The notes under the pieces: model-generated
The model's input: only the letters and a program-made list of their open reading frames with translations
Database searches by the model: none
Told to the model about the DNA's origin: nothing
Source: Roseibium sp. TrichSKD4
GTDB taxonomy: Bacteria; Pseudomonadota; Alphaproteobacteria; Rhizobiales; Stappiaceae
NCBI RefSeq assembly: GCF_000148725.1
Contig: NZ_GL476315.1
Coordinates: 133,173-197,172 of the forward strand
Direction of reading: 5' to 3'
DNA: 64,000 nt
Part shown: piece after piece, positions 18,234 through 26,870 of the stretch
Layout: each line of letters starts with the position of its first letter
Position numbering within the stretch: position 1 is the first letter of the stretch
Position numbers and translations under genes: made by a program

Positions 18234-18745
18234 ACGCACCCCGTCCAGCAGATCCCAACGCACTCAGGCGGATCAAGATTGCGACCCAACGCAGTATCGA
18301 GCTGTGCGGAGGTCAGGAAAGTACGGCAACAATTACCCGTGTCGGGCGCAATACACTCTCCGACTACAGCAACACGGGAAGTGAGCGGCACCAAGCGACA
18401 TACATGCCGGTTGATGTGCTGGCTGACATCATTCTTGACCGAAAGCAGTCGGGTGAAGTGCCAGCATTGCTTCATGAGCTGTGTCGGTTAGCGGGCGGGC
18501 GGTTCGTCAAGCTTCCGGAACCGGATACGTCAGCCAATGCCCGGCAGTATGAGTTGGCAGCAGCGGGTGTTGCCCTTTTGGAAGCTGGAACCGCCATTGC
18601 CCGCCAAGTCGCTGGCCCGTCAGAGGTGGAGTTTCCCGCTGTCATGAGCGCCATTGAAGACGCGCTTGGCAAGCTTTTGGAAGTTCAGTCTCAATTGAAA
18701 GCCGGCTCTCCCTTGCCCGTTACCGATAAGGAGGGCGGGGAATGA
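18230..18745 (+). CDS. phage regulatory (CII-like) protein, unknown
   Basis: This 171-aa protein overlaps the Cro-like gene in an ATGA. The N-terminal part (RSIELCGGQESTATITRVGR, then TLSDYSN) has the look of a non-canonical HTH like the CII-like regulators of alphaproteobacterial prophages, followed by a helical segment with ALLEAGTAIARQVAG. Function not demonstrated. Confidence 0.6.
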   Translation: MNAPRPADPNALRRIKIATQRSIELCGGQESTATITRVGRNTLSDYSNTGSERHQATYMPVDVLADIILDRKQSGEVPALLHELCRLAGGRFVKLPEPDTSANARQYELAAAGVALLEAGTAIARQVAGPSEVEFPAVMSAIEDALGKLLEVQSQLKAGSPLPVTDKEGGE

Positions 18746-18819
18746 CAAGATTTGTTCCTTCATCCGGGATAAAACAGAGCTGGCTGAGAGTCCTACCGCC
18801 AGCACCGACCAATGACAAT

Positions 18820-19356
18820 TCAGGTGTCGTTGAAGTGGGGAGAGCCGAAGTCCACGTTCAGCGTACGCTTTACCCGCTTCGCTTCGGGCTTTGGCTCAAA
18901 AAAATATACATTCGAAAACTTCTCGCATACCCGGCAGGGCTTCTCGTGCTGTCCTCCCTGCAGAATGCTTATGTGCGCATTCTCATAGCATTTTGGGCAG
19001 GCGTAGTGCTTTGGCTGTTCTTTTGCGTGCTCTTCTTTAAGGCGGTACACGAGGCTACCCGAGGCCGTTTCCCAAAGCTCATAGCGGTCAAGTTTGTTTT
19101 GCAGTTTTTCTGTGTCCAGAGCCGCCTGTTTGAACTGAAGCAGTTGCTCCTGAAGCTCCATATTCGCCAGCTTCGTATCCATAATCTGCTGCATAAGTTC
19201 CGTGACAAGCGGCTGAAGCTCTTCACGGTTTGGGAGCTTCGGTCGCTCCGTAAGGGCTTTAAGCTTCTTAACAATGTCGAGGGCGGTGCTGGCATGTCGA
19301 AGGCCTTGGCCGAGAGCATTGGGGTCGCGTGTCAGCATCTCGATGATGTCGATCAT
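18820..19356 (-). CDS. coiled-coil protein with zinc-ribbon C-terminus
   Basis: This 178-aa protein has a strong Shine-Dalgarno (GGAGGG) before its ATG. Residues about 45-95 form a Gln/Leu-rich coiled coil (LANMELQEQLLQFKQAALD), and a C-terminal four-cysteine zinc ribbon follows (CPKCYENAHISIL, then CRVCEKF). It runs against the early operon, as a separately expressed moron gene would. A long + strand frame over the same bases is its shadow. Confidence 0.7.
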   Translation of the reverse strand: MIDIIEMLTRDPNALGQGLRHASTALDIVKKLKALTERPKLPNREELQPLVTELMQQIMDTKLANMELQEQLLQFKQAALDTEKLQNKLDRYELWETASGSLVYRLKEEHAKEQPKHYACPKCYENAHISILQGGQHEKPCRVCEKFSNVYFFEPKPEAKRVKRTLNVDFGSPHFNDT

Positions 19357-19420
19357 GACACCCTCCTAAACCTGTTTCTTGGGAAAAGCTGCAAACCCCG
19401 CCAGGGGTCGAGAATCTCCA

Positions 19421-19522
19421 CTAGTCGAAAGGCAGGTGGGGGATGACAGCATCAGCCGCTAAGTCGTTGCACTGCGATTTCCAAGGCGCAGCCGGGTTTT
19501 CAGCACGCAAGGCGTTCATCAT
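19421..19522 (-). CDS. possible small protein (33 aa)
   Basis: ATG ATG start with GAAGGAAG about 8 bases upstream and a clean frame of 33 codons to TAG, upstream of and in the same direction as the coiled-coil zinc-ribbon gene. No similarity is recognised. A 9-bp hairpin (GCCGGTGCG / CGCACCGGC, 19563-19590) lies just upstream. Confidence 0.35.
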   Translation of the reverse strand: MMNALRAENPAAPWKSQCNDLAADAVIPHLPFD

Positions 19523-19699
19523 ATTCACTTCCTTCTGCTTGTTTCAGATCGAGGTGATAGGGGCCGGTGCGCGTCGCCAGGCGCACCGGCTCTGTGCATA
19601 CATTAACAGGCTCGCTTGTTACTCCCTAGTTACCGCTCTCCATCTCCAAAATGATCCACAAGGGATCGGGGTGCCCTTAATGGCGCGTGAGGTGCGGTT

Positions 19700-20203
19700 A
19701 TGACCTCTGGAACGATCATTGAGGCCCTGCCGTGGGCAGCGCTGACGGCACGCGAAAAAACAAAAGCTGTCAGCCATTGCTTTGAAGCAGGCTTAACCGT
19801 GGCTGAAACCGCTGAGCGCTTGTCGGCTACATATGGAGTGGTTTCTGACGGTGCTGTGCGGGGGCTAGCCTTCCGCCAAGGGCTTCGGCCAAACCGGGAC
19901 GCAGATCGCGAAGCCTTTGACAGGCTTAAAGCCGACCGGGCCATGCGCGGAAAGTCTCGGGTAAAATCATCCCCCGCGCCGCGAGTTACTCCCGAGGCTT
20001 ACCCGGTCATTTCCCATGAGATCCGGGGGAGCGCTGTCAACATCTTCACGGTGAAGCAGGGGCAGTGCCGGTTTCCGCTTTGGGGTCATCAGAAAGTCCC
20101 AATTGGTCAGAAGCTCTTTTGCGGGAAGCCTGCCATAGAAGGCCAGAGCTTTTGTCCTGCTTGCTATGAGCGGACCCATCGCAGGCCGGGAGAGGGTGAA
20201 TGA
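19700..20203 (+). CDS. GcrA-like cell-cycle regulator encoded by the element
   Basis: This 167-aa protein resembles GcrA, the sigma-70 cofactor that reads GANTC methylation in Alphaproteobacteria. The N-terminal half has a GcrA-type HTH (LTVAETAERLSATYGVVSDG, then AVRGLAFRQGL), and the C-terminal half carries the GcrA pattern QGQCRFPLW, FCGKPAIEGQSFCPACYERT. A phage copy could redirect host cell-cycle transcription towards phage genes. It overlaps the next gene start in an ATGA. Confidence 0.72.
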   Translation: MTSGTIIEALPWAALTAREKTKAVSHCFEAGLTVAETAERLSATYGVVSDGAVRGLAFRQGLRPNRDADREAFDRLKADRAMRGKSRVKSSPAPRVTPEAYPVISHEIRGSAVNIFTVKQGQCRFPLWGHQKVPIGQKLFCGKPAIEGQSFCPACYERTHRRPGEGE

Positions 20204-20523
20204 CCGTCTCCGATCATCAAATCCTTGCCTTGTTCACCATGGCGCGGGCCGTGCATCTGGATCGCTCGCGCCCCTTTGGTCTGTTGCCCTGGTTGTTGGC
20301 ACGGCGGATTGGCATACGAACCGAGCAGGTGCATGCGCTCTATGACGGAATGCCGGAGCGCATCGGGACGACAGCCCGCAAAAAGCTTCTGGCCTTTAAT
20401 GGCTTGACTGAGGCAGACCTTACGAACCGTCCTGACTTTTCAATGCCGGAGCCTGTTGCCGAACAAGCGGCGATCGAGGCGAAAGTGCTGGCCTATCGCC
20501 TGACGGCGGGAGGCGCGGCATGA
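20200..20523 (+). CDS. early phage protein, unknown
   Basis: This 107-aa protein is overlapped at both ends by its neighbours (ATGA junctions), so it is part of the early operon. It is helical, with PFGLLPWLLARRIGIRTEQV resembling a DNA-binding helix pair. No family recognised. Confidence 0.6.
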   Translation: MTVSDHQILALFTMARAVHLDRSRPFGLLPWLLARRIGIRTEQVHALYDGMPERIGTTARKKLLAFNGLTEADLTNRPDFSMPEPVAEQAAIEAKVLAYRLTAGGAA

Positions 20524-20867
20524 ACGAGGATTATGCGCATCTTCTGCAGGATGCTCGTCTGAGTTTTGTCCGTGTCGGAACGGCTTTGAAGGCTGTGATG
20601 GCGACGCGCAACATGACCCTAGCTGAGGTGGCGTCTGAGAGCCGCGTCTCTCGTGCAACGTTGAGCCGGGTCTCCAATGGCTTTCAGGTCGGAACTCTTG
20701 AATTTTTGAAAATCTGCATTTGGGCGGACCTCAATCCGTTTGAAGCGTTGTGCTCGCTGGAACCGTCCGAAGACACACTGGATGTCTTGTTGTTTCACGG
20801 GAAAGCACCTCAGAAACCATCTGAAAAATCTCAGGAATTTGAAACGGAGAGGCCAGATAATGGGTAA
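20520..20867 (+). CDS. XRE-family HTH regulator
   Basis: This 115-aa protein has a helix-turn-helix at about residues 35-60 (MTLAEVASESRVSRATLSRV, then SNGFQVGTLEFLKIC). It is the third predicted DNA-binding protein of the early region. It overlaps both neighbouring genes by 4-8 bases. Confidence 0.75.
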   Translation: MNEDYAHLLQDARLSFVRVGTALKAVMATRNMTLAEVASESRVSRATLSRVSNGFQVGTLEFLKICIWADLNPFEALCSLEPSEDTLDVLLFHGKAPQKPSEKSQEFETERPDNG

Positions 20868-21477
20868 ATACTCCGATTTCAAACGCATTCCCAAAGACCT
20901 CTACATGACGCGTGATCCGCTGGCCGCGGCGCGTCTCATCCCGTTTTTGAAGGCAGAAGGGATTATGAGTTTTGTCGAGCCTTGTTATGGCTGGGGGCAC
21001 CTTGTCGGGCCATTGACGGCGGCAGGGCTGGAATGTCGGGGGCGTTACGACATCGAGCTGCGGGGCAGGGCGGTCAAGGATCATCTTGCGCCTGCCGCCT
21101 TCGGAACCTTGCAGCGACGCGACGGGTGGCAGTTGTCCTTTTTTGATCTGCATAACGCAGATGCGATAATCACCAATCCCCCATGGACACGAGCTGTCCT
21201 GCACAGATTGATCGCCCGGTGGGCGTTCATGGTGCCGACATGGCTGCTGTTTGACGCTGGCTGGAAGCACACACGGCAAGCGCGTCTCTTGATGCCGCTT
21301 TGCACTGACATTATGGCTCTGCCGCGTCTTCGCTGGTTTCCGGGAACAACCTCCAAGGCAGCAGATGATTGCTGCTGGTACCGCTTCCATGCGGCAGAGG
21401 CGGAGCGCATGGATTGCGCCCGTTTCTGGCCGCTCGGGTCAAGTCCGAAAAGTGATGGAAGCAGGAGGGCGTTGTGA
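20860..21477 (+). CDS. DNA-methyltransferase-like protein with NPPW motif
   Basis: This 205-aa protein starts at an ATG overlapping the previous stop region. It shows an AdoMet-type motif I analogue (SFVEPCYGWGHLVGPL), an acidic motif II (RYDIEL) and the adenine-methyltransferase motif IV ITNPPWTRAVLHRLI. The small size fits a solitary phage methyltransferase without its own specificity domain. Whether it methylates DNA is untested. It is the last gene before the deletion-like junction of the prophage. Confidence 0.65.
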   Translation: MGKYSDFKRIPKDLYMTRDPLAAARLIPFLKAEGIMSFVEPCYGWGHLVGPLTAAGLECRGRYDIELRGRAVKDHLAPAAFGTLQRRDGWQLSFFDLHNADAIITNPPWTRAVLHRLIARWAFMVPTWLLFDAGWKHTRQARLLMPLCTDIMALPRLRWFPGTTSKAADDCCWYRFHAAEAERMDCARFWPLGSSPKSDGSRRAL

Positions 21478-21485
21478 TGCTCGGC

Positions 21486-22292
21486 TCAGGGTTTCAGCTT
21501 GCCGATGAGTTCGACCACATTCGGTTGGGCATCTTCCTTGGACGAAACTTCGGCTGTTCTAAAGAGGGTTCTCAGGAACAAGATACGCTCTTCCTCAGTC
21601 AGCTTGGTATCCGGGTTTTCCTGAAGGCGGACATAAGACACCAGCAGGGCAAGCCGCTGGCGAGCATCATTTTCCAGTGCGAAATGGGAGGCGTTTTGCC
21701 GACTGAAAATGCGCAGCAACCATGCAACACCCAAGACAGGCAAGAGAATTCCTTTGAGGCTCAGGATCGCCCAGAGCCAGCTGGTGTTGCCTTTAGCCGT
21801 CAAATAAGCGTCCTGCCAGAAGTTTTGCCATGGGGTCGGGCAAAGGCTGTCATTGTTGCAAAGCTGCAGGACAATGGCCTGAAGAATACCAGTCTGGTTA
21901 AGGCCAAAGAGAAACAGAGCTGCGACCAACGTAACTGCAAACCACATAAAGTTGCTGGCACGTCTCAACTGGTGGTGTTGGATTTTGTCGTGCCAGTGTT
22001 TGGTCAAGCGCTCCAACCCTTCCGCTGCCGCTTCAGCACCAAGTGCAGCGTCGGTTTTCCGATGCGCGTCTTCTTCTATCGCATCGGCTTCACGTGCAGT
22101 TTGTTTTGCTTCCCGGAGCCTCCCAATAGCTTTTTGCTCGTTGGTTCGGGCGAGAACTTTCATCTCCCTTTCAAGTGTCCGGCGCTCCGAAAAACTGAGT
22201 TTTTCAACGATTTCAGGAACTTCAACAATAATGTCCTGAATAAATGCAGCAATAATTTCATCGGTGTTGGGTGTGGATTTGCGCCTTGCCAC
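21486..22292 (-). CDS. coiled-coil, two-helix membrane protein (DUF6161-like), inverted between early and tail genes
   Basis: It runs against the phage operons, at the place where terminase, head and sheath genes would lie. From the GTG at 22292 it encodes about 268 aa: an N-terminal coiled coil (RTLEREMKVLARTNEQKAIG), two transmembrane segments (FMWFAVTLVAALFLFGL; LSLKGILLPVLGVAWLL) and a C-terminal helical part (HFALENDARQRLALLVSYVR, then EEERILFLRTLFR) that recalls DUF6161 proteins. Its start overlaps the tail-tube gene by 29 bases, suggesting that the 5' end is at a recombination joint. The family assignment is tentative. Confidence 0.5.
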   Translation of the reverse strand: MARRKSTPNTDEIIAAFIQDIIVEVPEIVEKLSFSERRTLEREMKVLARTNEQKAIGRLREAKQTAREADAIEEDAHRKTDAALGAEAAAEGLERLTKHWHDKIQHHQLRRASNFMWFAVTLVAALFLFGLNQTGILQAIVLQLCNNDSLCPTPWQNFWQDAYLTAKGNTSWLWAILSLKGILLPVLGVAWLLRIFSRQNASHFALENDARQRLALLVSYVRLQENPDTKLTEEERILFLRTLFRTAEVSSKEDAQPNVVELIGKLKP

Positions 22293-22776
22293 TGACGACA
22301 GCGACACACGCGCACTGACTTTGACCAAGCTTGCGCTGCCGTCTCTGAAACTCGCCAAGGCAACCCATGATCCAGCCGGTGGTCCGGGGGCCGTTGGCTT
22401 CGTCAAGCCGAAGCTGGAGGAACTCAGCCCAAAGGCCGAAATTGCCGGTCTTGATGAGCGCTTTATCGGCCTGATCGGTACGAAACAAGCATTCGAGTTC
22501 GCCAAGGTCTGGACGGACAAGGAAGACGGGCAGGACTACAGCGTTCGCGGTGAAATCCACGGTGTTCTGATGTCTTGGGAGCCGGATGAAGCCGGAGGCG
22601 GAGCCGAGATCCACAAGTGCAATCACGAGTTCGCTGAGGTCACGCGCTACACCTATTACATCAATGGGCGGCGGATCTTTGATTACGATTACTTCGCGAT
22701 CAAGGCGTTCTTTGGCGACAATGATCTGTTCGAGAGCTATCGCCGTGGTCTTGGGATCGGTGGAGCACGCGGTTAA
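22264..22776 (+). CDS. phage tail tube protein (P2 FII-like)
   Basis: This 170-aa protein has the FII layout: LTLTKLALPSLKL with a GG turn after it (DPAGGPGAVGF), a charged middle, and the C-terminal strand pair EVTRYTYYINGRRIFDYDYF. It would build the inner tube of a contractile tail. It starts at GTG without a visible ribosome-binding site and overlaps the divergent membrane-protein gene, so its first codons and promoter may have been lost in the deletion that removed the upstream phage genes. Confidence 0.72.
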   Translation: MLGVDLRLATDDSDTRALTLTKLALPSLKLAKATHDPAGGPGAVGFVKPKLEELSPKAEIAGLDERFIGLIGTKQAFEFAKVWTDKEDGQDYSVRGEIHGVLMSWEPDEAGGGAEIHKCNHEFAEVTRYTYYINGRRIFDYDYFAIKAFFGDNDLFESYRRGLGIGGARG

Positions 22777-22792
22777 GTGAGAGGGAGAGATT

Positions 22793-23298
22793 ATGCTGAA
22801 ACCGGTAAAACTGCCTCTGACTGCAGAGGCTGAGTGGGAAGGCGAAACGATTTGCGAGCTGATCATCAGACCGGTTCGGATGATCGATCTTGAAAACTCT
22901 GATGGGGCGGAAAACGAGGAAGAGGCTTTCAAGATCCTCATTGCCGGAATGATCCGCATGCCCATCGAGTTTTTAGGCGAGCTTGGCCCGGATGATTGGG
23001 AGGCGCTTGCGCTTGCCAGCCCGCCATTGATGGGAAAACGGGCTCAAGATGTCATGGCGCAGCAGAAACAAAAGACTGCTGCGCCCAAAAAAAAAGCGAC
23101 CCGGGCTCGGTCGAGGCGCTCCTAGAAAAGGTGCATGGTGAACCGGAGCAAACCTTTGTTCCCATTCGCGACATGATCATCATCATGGCTCGGGAAACGA
23201 TGACCCCGGTTCAAGACATCAGGCTCTGGACTGTCGACGATTTTTTTCTCTACGCCGACAGTCTGATGCGGCTCCGCCGTCAGTCGGAAAAGCCATAG
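22793..23298 (+). CDS. tail assembly chaperones E and E+E' (programmed -1 frameshift)
   Basis: The zero frame from 22793 gives the 110-aa E protein ending at 23125. Near its end a run of nine A (23087-23095) forms three in-frame AAA codons. A -1 slip there opens a second frame to 23298, reading SDPGSVEALLEKV and then a helical segment with WTVDDFFLYADSLMRLRRQ, for a 168-aa E+E' fusion. This is the P2/lambda tail-chaperone arrangement, and the gene lies directly between tail tube and tape measure as expected. GAGGGAGAG precedes the ATG. Confidence 0.82.
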
Positions 23299-23606
23299 GA
23301 TTTGGCAACACGTCGGATCTGGGCGCAATGCGCTGTTTTGGTTGATGGGGTCATCTGGCCAAGATTGTATTGCGCACCCTGTGTCATCATTCCCAGTTCC
23401 GCCGCAAATTCCATGTCATCTGCGGGCACGGTCTTTTCGATATAGGCTTCGATTTTCGCCTGATTATAGGTAAACTCGCACGGCTCTTCACTCGCCAGAA
23501 CGTTGGAAAGCTGCATGACCGCCTGCATGCGTTCAAGGTCCGACCAGGCATGTGCAGACCCTAAAGTTCCAGTCAACAATGCGACTGCGACCAAAAACTG
23601 TTTCAT
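23280..23606 (-). CDS. secreted moron protein inside the tail operon
   Basis: This 108-aa protein has a clean signal peptide (MKQFLVAVALLTGTLGSAHA, cleaved before WSDL) and two Cys that could form a periplasmic disulphide. TTGGAGG precedes its ATG. It is inverted between E' and the tape-measure gene and overlaps E' by 19 bases, the arrangement of a phage moron expressed from the lysogen. No family recognised. Confidence 0.65.
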   Translation of the reverse strand: MKQFLVAVALLTGTLGSAHAWSDLERMQAVMQLSNVLASEEPCEFTYNQAKIEAYIEKTVPADDMEFAAELGMMTQGAQYNLGQMTPSTKTAHCAQIRRVAKSYGFSD

Positions 23607-23660
23607 CTAAACCTCCAATAAAAACGGGGCAAGCTTAGCCGCTTGCAAGTTTGAAGCGCA

Positions 23661-26099
23661 ATGGCAGTTCTTTCGTCAAAACTGATCGTCTCATTGATTG
23701 ATCAGGTCACTCGGCCTGCGCGGTCGATTGCGGGTCAAATGGGCCGCATGACTGACCAGTTGCGCCGCAACCAGCGTGACATGGCACGTATGCGCGGATC
23801 GATGGTGGAAGGGGCGGCAGCAGGCTATGCACTTGCCCGTGGTCTGGCGGCTCCGGTCAAAGCGGCGATGGCCTTTGAAGATGCCATGGCCGATGTCAAC
23901 AAGGTGGTGGATTTCGACGCGTTCGAAAAAGAAACCACGCTTGAAGACCTCTCTGCCTCCATTTTGGAAATGAGCCGTTATGTTCCGCTCGCTGCCGAAG
24001 GCATTGCCTCGATCGTGGCAGCGGCTGGTCAGGCGGGCATGAAGGGAGATGAGCTTCTACAGTTTGCCGAGATCGCAGCCAAGGTTGGCGTTGCCTTCGA
24101 TATGACCGCCGATGAGGTCGGCACCAGCCTTGCCAAGATCAAGACAGCGCTTGGCCTGAGTGTCAGTGAGACTGAACTCTTGGCCGACGCCATCAACCAC
24201 CTGTCGAACACCTCTGCCTCGGAAGCGCCGTCGCTACTCGATTACATGCGCCGGGTCGGCTCCATCGGCAAGCAATACGGCTTCACGGCGGAACAAACCG
24301 TTGCCATTGGCTCGGCCATGATTGCAGCGGGCGCGCAGGCGGATGTTGCAGCAACCTCATTCCGCAATGTGGGTAAAGCTCTGGCACGCGGGGAATCGGC
24401 AACCAAGCGGCAAAGGACCGCTTATAAGCGCCTCGGGCTGGATGCGCGTGTTGTTGCAAAGTCCTTGCAAAAGGACGCTGTTGGAACGCTCAACTCTGTA
24501 CTGGAGCTGGTGCGCCAACTGCCTAAGGAATTGCAGGCCTCGACCGTGTCCGATCTATTTGGCGACGAAGCTCGCGCCATCATGCCCTTGATCGAAAACA
24601 CAAAGCTCCTGAAGCAATCGCTTGGGGAGGTCTCTGACGAGTTTAACTATGTCGGATCTGCGCAGAAGGAATTTGATGTCCGGGCCAACACGTCGTCCAA
24701 TACGCTCCAGCTTCTGCAGAACCGGGCGAAGGAAGTCGCCATCGCCATTGGGAATGCCTTGCTTCCGGCAATCATGGATGTGGCCTGGCATCTCGGGCCA
24801 ATCCTTACAAGTATCTCGGAGTGGGTGAAGGCCAATCCGGAATTGACGGCAGGGATCGTCGGGTTGGCGGCAGCTCTTGTGGCGGTGAAAGTTGCCGCAA
24901 TTGCCTCCGCCTTTGGTTTTGCGTTTCTGAAGGGCGGCGCGCTGACTGCGGGTCTTGGGGTTGCTCGGGCAGCATCGCTTATTGTGGCAGCATCCAAGCA
25001 GGTGCGCATGGCCATGCTCGGCATGTCACTCCTGTCCAGTCTTGGCTCGGGCGCGATGGTGTCTGGCATCGCGCCGGGTTTGGTGGCTGTTGGCGCTGCT
25101 CTTAAAGGGGTTGCGATTGCCGTTGCTGCAGCGGTTGCCACGATCAGCGCGCCGATCTGGCTGTTGATTGGAGGCATCGCTGCCGTTTCCCTTGCCATCT
25201 ACAATTATTGGGAGCCGATCCGCGAGTTTGTCACCGGGTTTGCATCCACGATCATGGAGGCTCTTGATCCGCTCATCACGGCCATGACGGATTTTGGCAA
25301 GCGGCTCGCCACGGCGGCTGGAACCTGGGCGAAAGAAAAGCTCGTCGATATCGGTGAGCTGATCGGGTTCGACCGGGCCGAAGTGGAGGCGATGATCAAT
25401 GACGCGGTGACCATGGTCACTGGTCTGGCGGATCGGATCATCGCCGCGGTCAGGGGAATACCGTCGGCTGTTGGCGACTGGATCTCCGATCTCTTTTCCA
25501 TGAACGATTATTCCGCCGAGCAGGAGGCCGAGTTCAGAAGCGCTGGCGAGCGGGCAGGGCGTGCTGCCGTGGATGCCATCAAGAATGCCTTTTCCAGCCT
25601 CGCCAACGGCATGCAGGCGCTCGGCAAACAGATGATGGACGCCTTGCTTCAAGGCATCATCGACGGGGCCAAGGCAATCTTGAGCTATGTCGGCAATCTG
25701 GGCTCGCAGATCAAGTCCAAGATCATGGGTTCGGTCTCCGGTGCGTTTGACAGTGTGAAAGGGTTCTTTGGCGGCGGTTCTGACACAAAGGTCGCAGGCG
25801 AGCGGGCGGCAGGCGGTCCAGTCAAGGCGGGCATGACCTACATGACCGGCGAGCGCGGGCGCGAACTCTTCACCGCGCCAGCTGATGGCTATGTCCACAA
25901 TGCCTCGGACACCGACGCCATCGTGAAAGGCAAGGGCGGAGCGGCTGTGCCCGGTGGTCGAAGCACGACCATCCAGAACCTGACCATGAATATCTATGAG
26001 CAAACCGATGCCCATTCTCTTCTGCAGCAGCTCGAAGACAAACTCGCTGATGCAGAGCGTGGGCTTCATGCCGACCTTGAACATGCGAGCACGGGCTGA
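23661..26099 (+). CDS. phage tail tape measure protein
   Basis: This 812-aa protein is the tail length ruler (P2 gene T class). Residues about 70-350 match the tape-measure core (AMAFEDAMADVNKVVDF; ASIVAAAGQAGMKGDELLQF; ATSFRNVGKALARGE), followed by several hydrophobic segments (about 385-500) that would insert into the host membrane and a Gly-rich C-terminus (MTGERGRELFTAPADGYVHN). It starts 50 bases after the moron gene and overlaps the next start by one base. Confidence 0.93.
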   Translation: MAVLSSKLIVSLIDQVTRPARSIAGQMGRMTDQLRRNQRDMARMRGSMVEGAAAGYALARGLAAPVKAAMAFEDAMADVNKVVDFDAFEKETTLEDLSASILEMSRYVPLAAEGIASIVAAAGQAGMKGDELLQFAEIAAKVGVAFDMTADEVGTSLAKIKTALGLSVSETELLADAINHLSNTSASEAPSLLDYMRRVGSIGKQYGFTAEQTVAIGSAMIAAGAQADVAATSFRNVGKALARGESATKRQRTAYKRLGLDARVVAKSLQKDAVGTLNSVLELVRQLPKELQASTVSDLFGDEARAIMPLIENTKLLKQSLGEVSDEFNYVGSAQKEFDVRANTSSNTLQLLQNRAKEVAIAIGNALLPAIMDVAWHLGPILTSISEWVKANPELTAGIVGLAAALVAVKVAAIASAFGFAFLKGGALTAGLGVARAASLIVAASKQVRMAMLGMSLLSSLGSGAMVSGIAPGLVAVGAALKGVAIAVAAAVATISAPIWLLIGGIAAVSLAIYNYWEPIREFVTGFASTIMEALDPLITAMTDFGKRLATAAGTWAKEKLVDIGELIGFDRAEVEAMINDAVTMVTGLADRIIAAVRGIPSAVGDWISDLFSMNDYSAEQEAEFRSAGERAGRAAVDAIKNAFSSLANGMQALGKQMMDALLQGIIDGAKAILSYVGNLGSQIKSKIMGSVSGAFDSVKGFFGGGSDTKVAGERAAGGPVKAGMTYMTGERGRELFTAPADGYVHNASDTDAIVKGKGGAAVPGGRSTTIQNLTMNIYEQTDAHSLLQQLEDKLADAERGLHADLEHASTG

Positions 26100-26527
26100 T
26101 GCTTTACATTTTGGGAAATGTCCGGATCGACACCTTTCCATTTTCCGTGTCCGGGGTGCAGGAAGAAGGCGAGGCCAGTATCGTCTCCAAGGGTGTGTTG
26201 GGCCGCCCTCCTGCAAAGGAGTTCACCGCACCAGCTGACGAGGTCTTGACCCTGACTGGCGAAATCCTGCCGCACAAGATTGGCGGCATGGATGAGCTGG
26301 ATGAACTCAGGGCCATGCGTGACCGCGGCGAGCGGTTCCGGGTGGAGCGCGGCGATGGTGTCGGGCTTGGCTGGTTTTCCATCACGTCGATCAGCAAGTC
26401 TCATCGGGACATCATGGCGGACGGTGTCGGTTTCCGTGTGGGCCACACGATCAAGCTAACGGAAACCGAGCGCAGCCGGGAAGACGGTCAGGCAACGCTC
26501 CAAAAGCTCTTCTCACTCTTCGGGTAA
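26099..26527 (+). CDS. phage tail protein U
   Basis: This 142-aa protein fits the P2 gpU family (tail terminator/completion): LYILGNVRIDTFPFSV at the start and EILPHKIGGMDELDELRAMR in the middle. Position after the tape measure and before X and D is the conserved P2-like order. Confidence 0.88.
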   Translation: MLYILGNVRIDTFPFSVSGVQEEGEASIVSKGVLGRPPAKEFTAPADEVLTLTGEILPHKIGGMDELDELRAMRDRGERFRVERGDGVGLGWFSITSISKSHRDIMADGVGFRVGHTIKLTETERSREDGQATLQKLFSLFG

Positions 26528-26531
26528 GATC

Positions 26532-26756
26532 ATGCGGGAAATCACCATCAGGCGGGAAGGCGTCACCCTGGATACGCTTTTAGGGATGCCGGAAATCCCA
26601 CGCGCGGCCATGCTGCTCGCCAAGGCTTATGACCTCAACAGGGGCATTGCAGATGGCGGCTTGTTCCTGCCGGTCGGGTCCGTGGTCAAGGTGCCGGACG
26701 AGATCGAAGTGCCAGAAGAAGAAATCATTCAAACCGCAGTGTCTCTCTTCAGCTGA
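26532..26756 (+). CDS. phage tail protein X
   Basis: This 74-aa protein has the gpX pattern: a short domain with EGVTLDTLLGMPEIP and a C-terminal FLPVGSVVKVPDEIEVPEEE, related to LysM-like baseplate proteins. It lies 4 bases after gene U. In the intact order gene D would follow directly; here a 960-base insertion intervenes. Confidence 0.82.
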   Translation: MREITIRREGVTLDTLLGMPEIPRAAMLLAKAYDLNRGIADGGLFLPVGSVVKVPDEIEVPEEEIIQTAVSLFS

Positions 26757-26870
26757 TCATGTCGAACAAGACAGTGACAGGCGACAAACGGAAGTTCGAT
26801 CTGTTTCGGATAGGAATAGCAGCCCCAAAGTTCCCACTTGCTCTGGGGCTGCCTGCCTCCGGAGGCGTGT

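Noticed and set aside
18742-19446. 234-codon + strand frame
   Set aside because: It covers the − strand coiled-coil zinc-ribbon gene, which has a strong ribosome-binding site and sensible domains. The first 30 codons after the ATGA overlap could be a short real gene, but this cannot be decided.
19443-19703. 86-codon + strand frame before the GcrA-like gene
   Set aside because: No ribosome-binding site and no sensible protein pattern; overlaps a better − strand candidate.
21474-22295. 273-codon + strand frame
   Set aside because: Shadow of the − strand membrane-protein gene, whose helices and coiled coil are plausible.
25026-26216. 396-codon − strand frame
   Set aside because: Antisense to the tape-measure gene.
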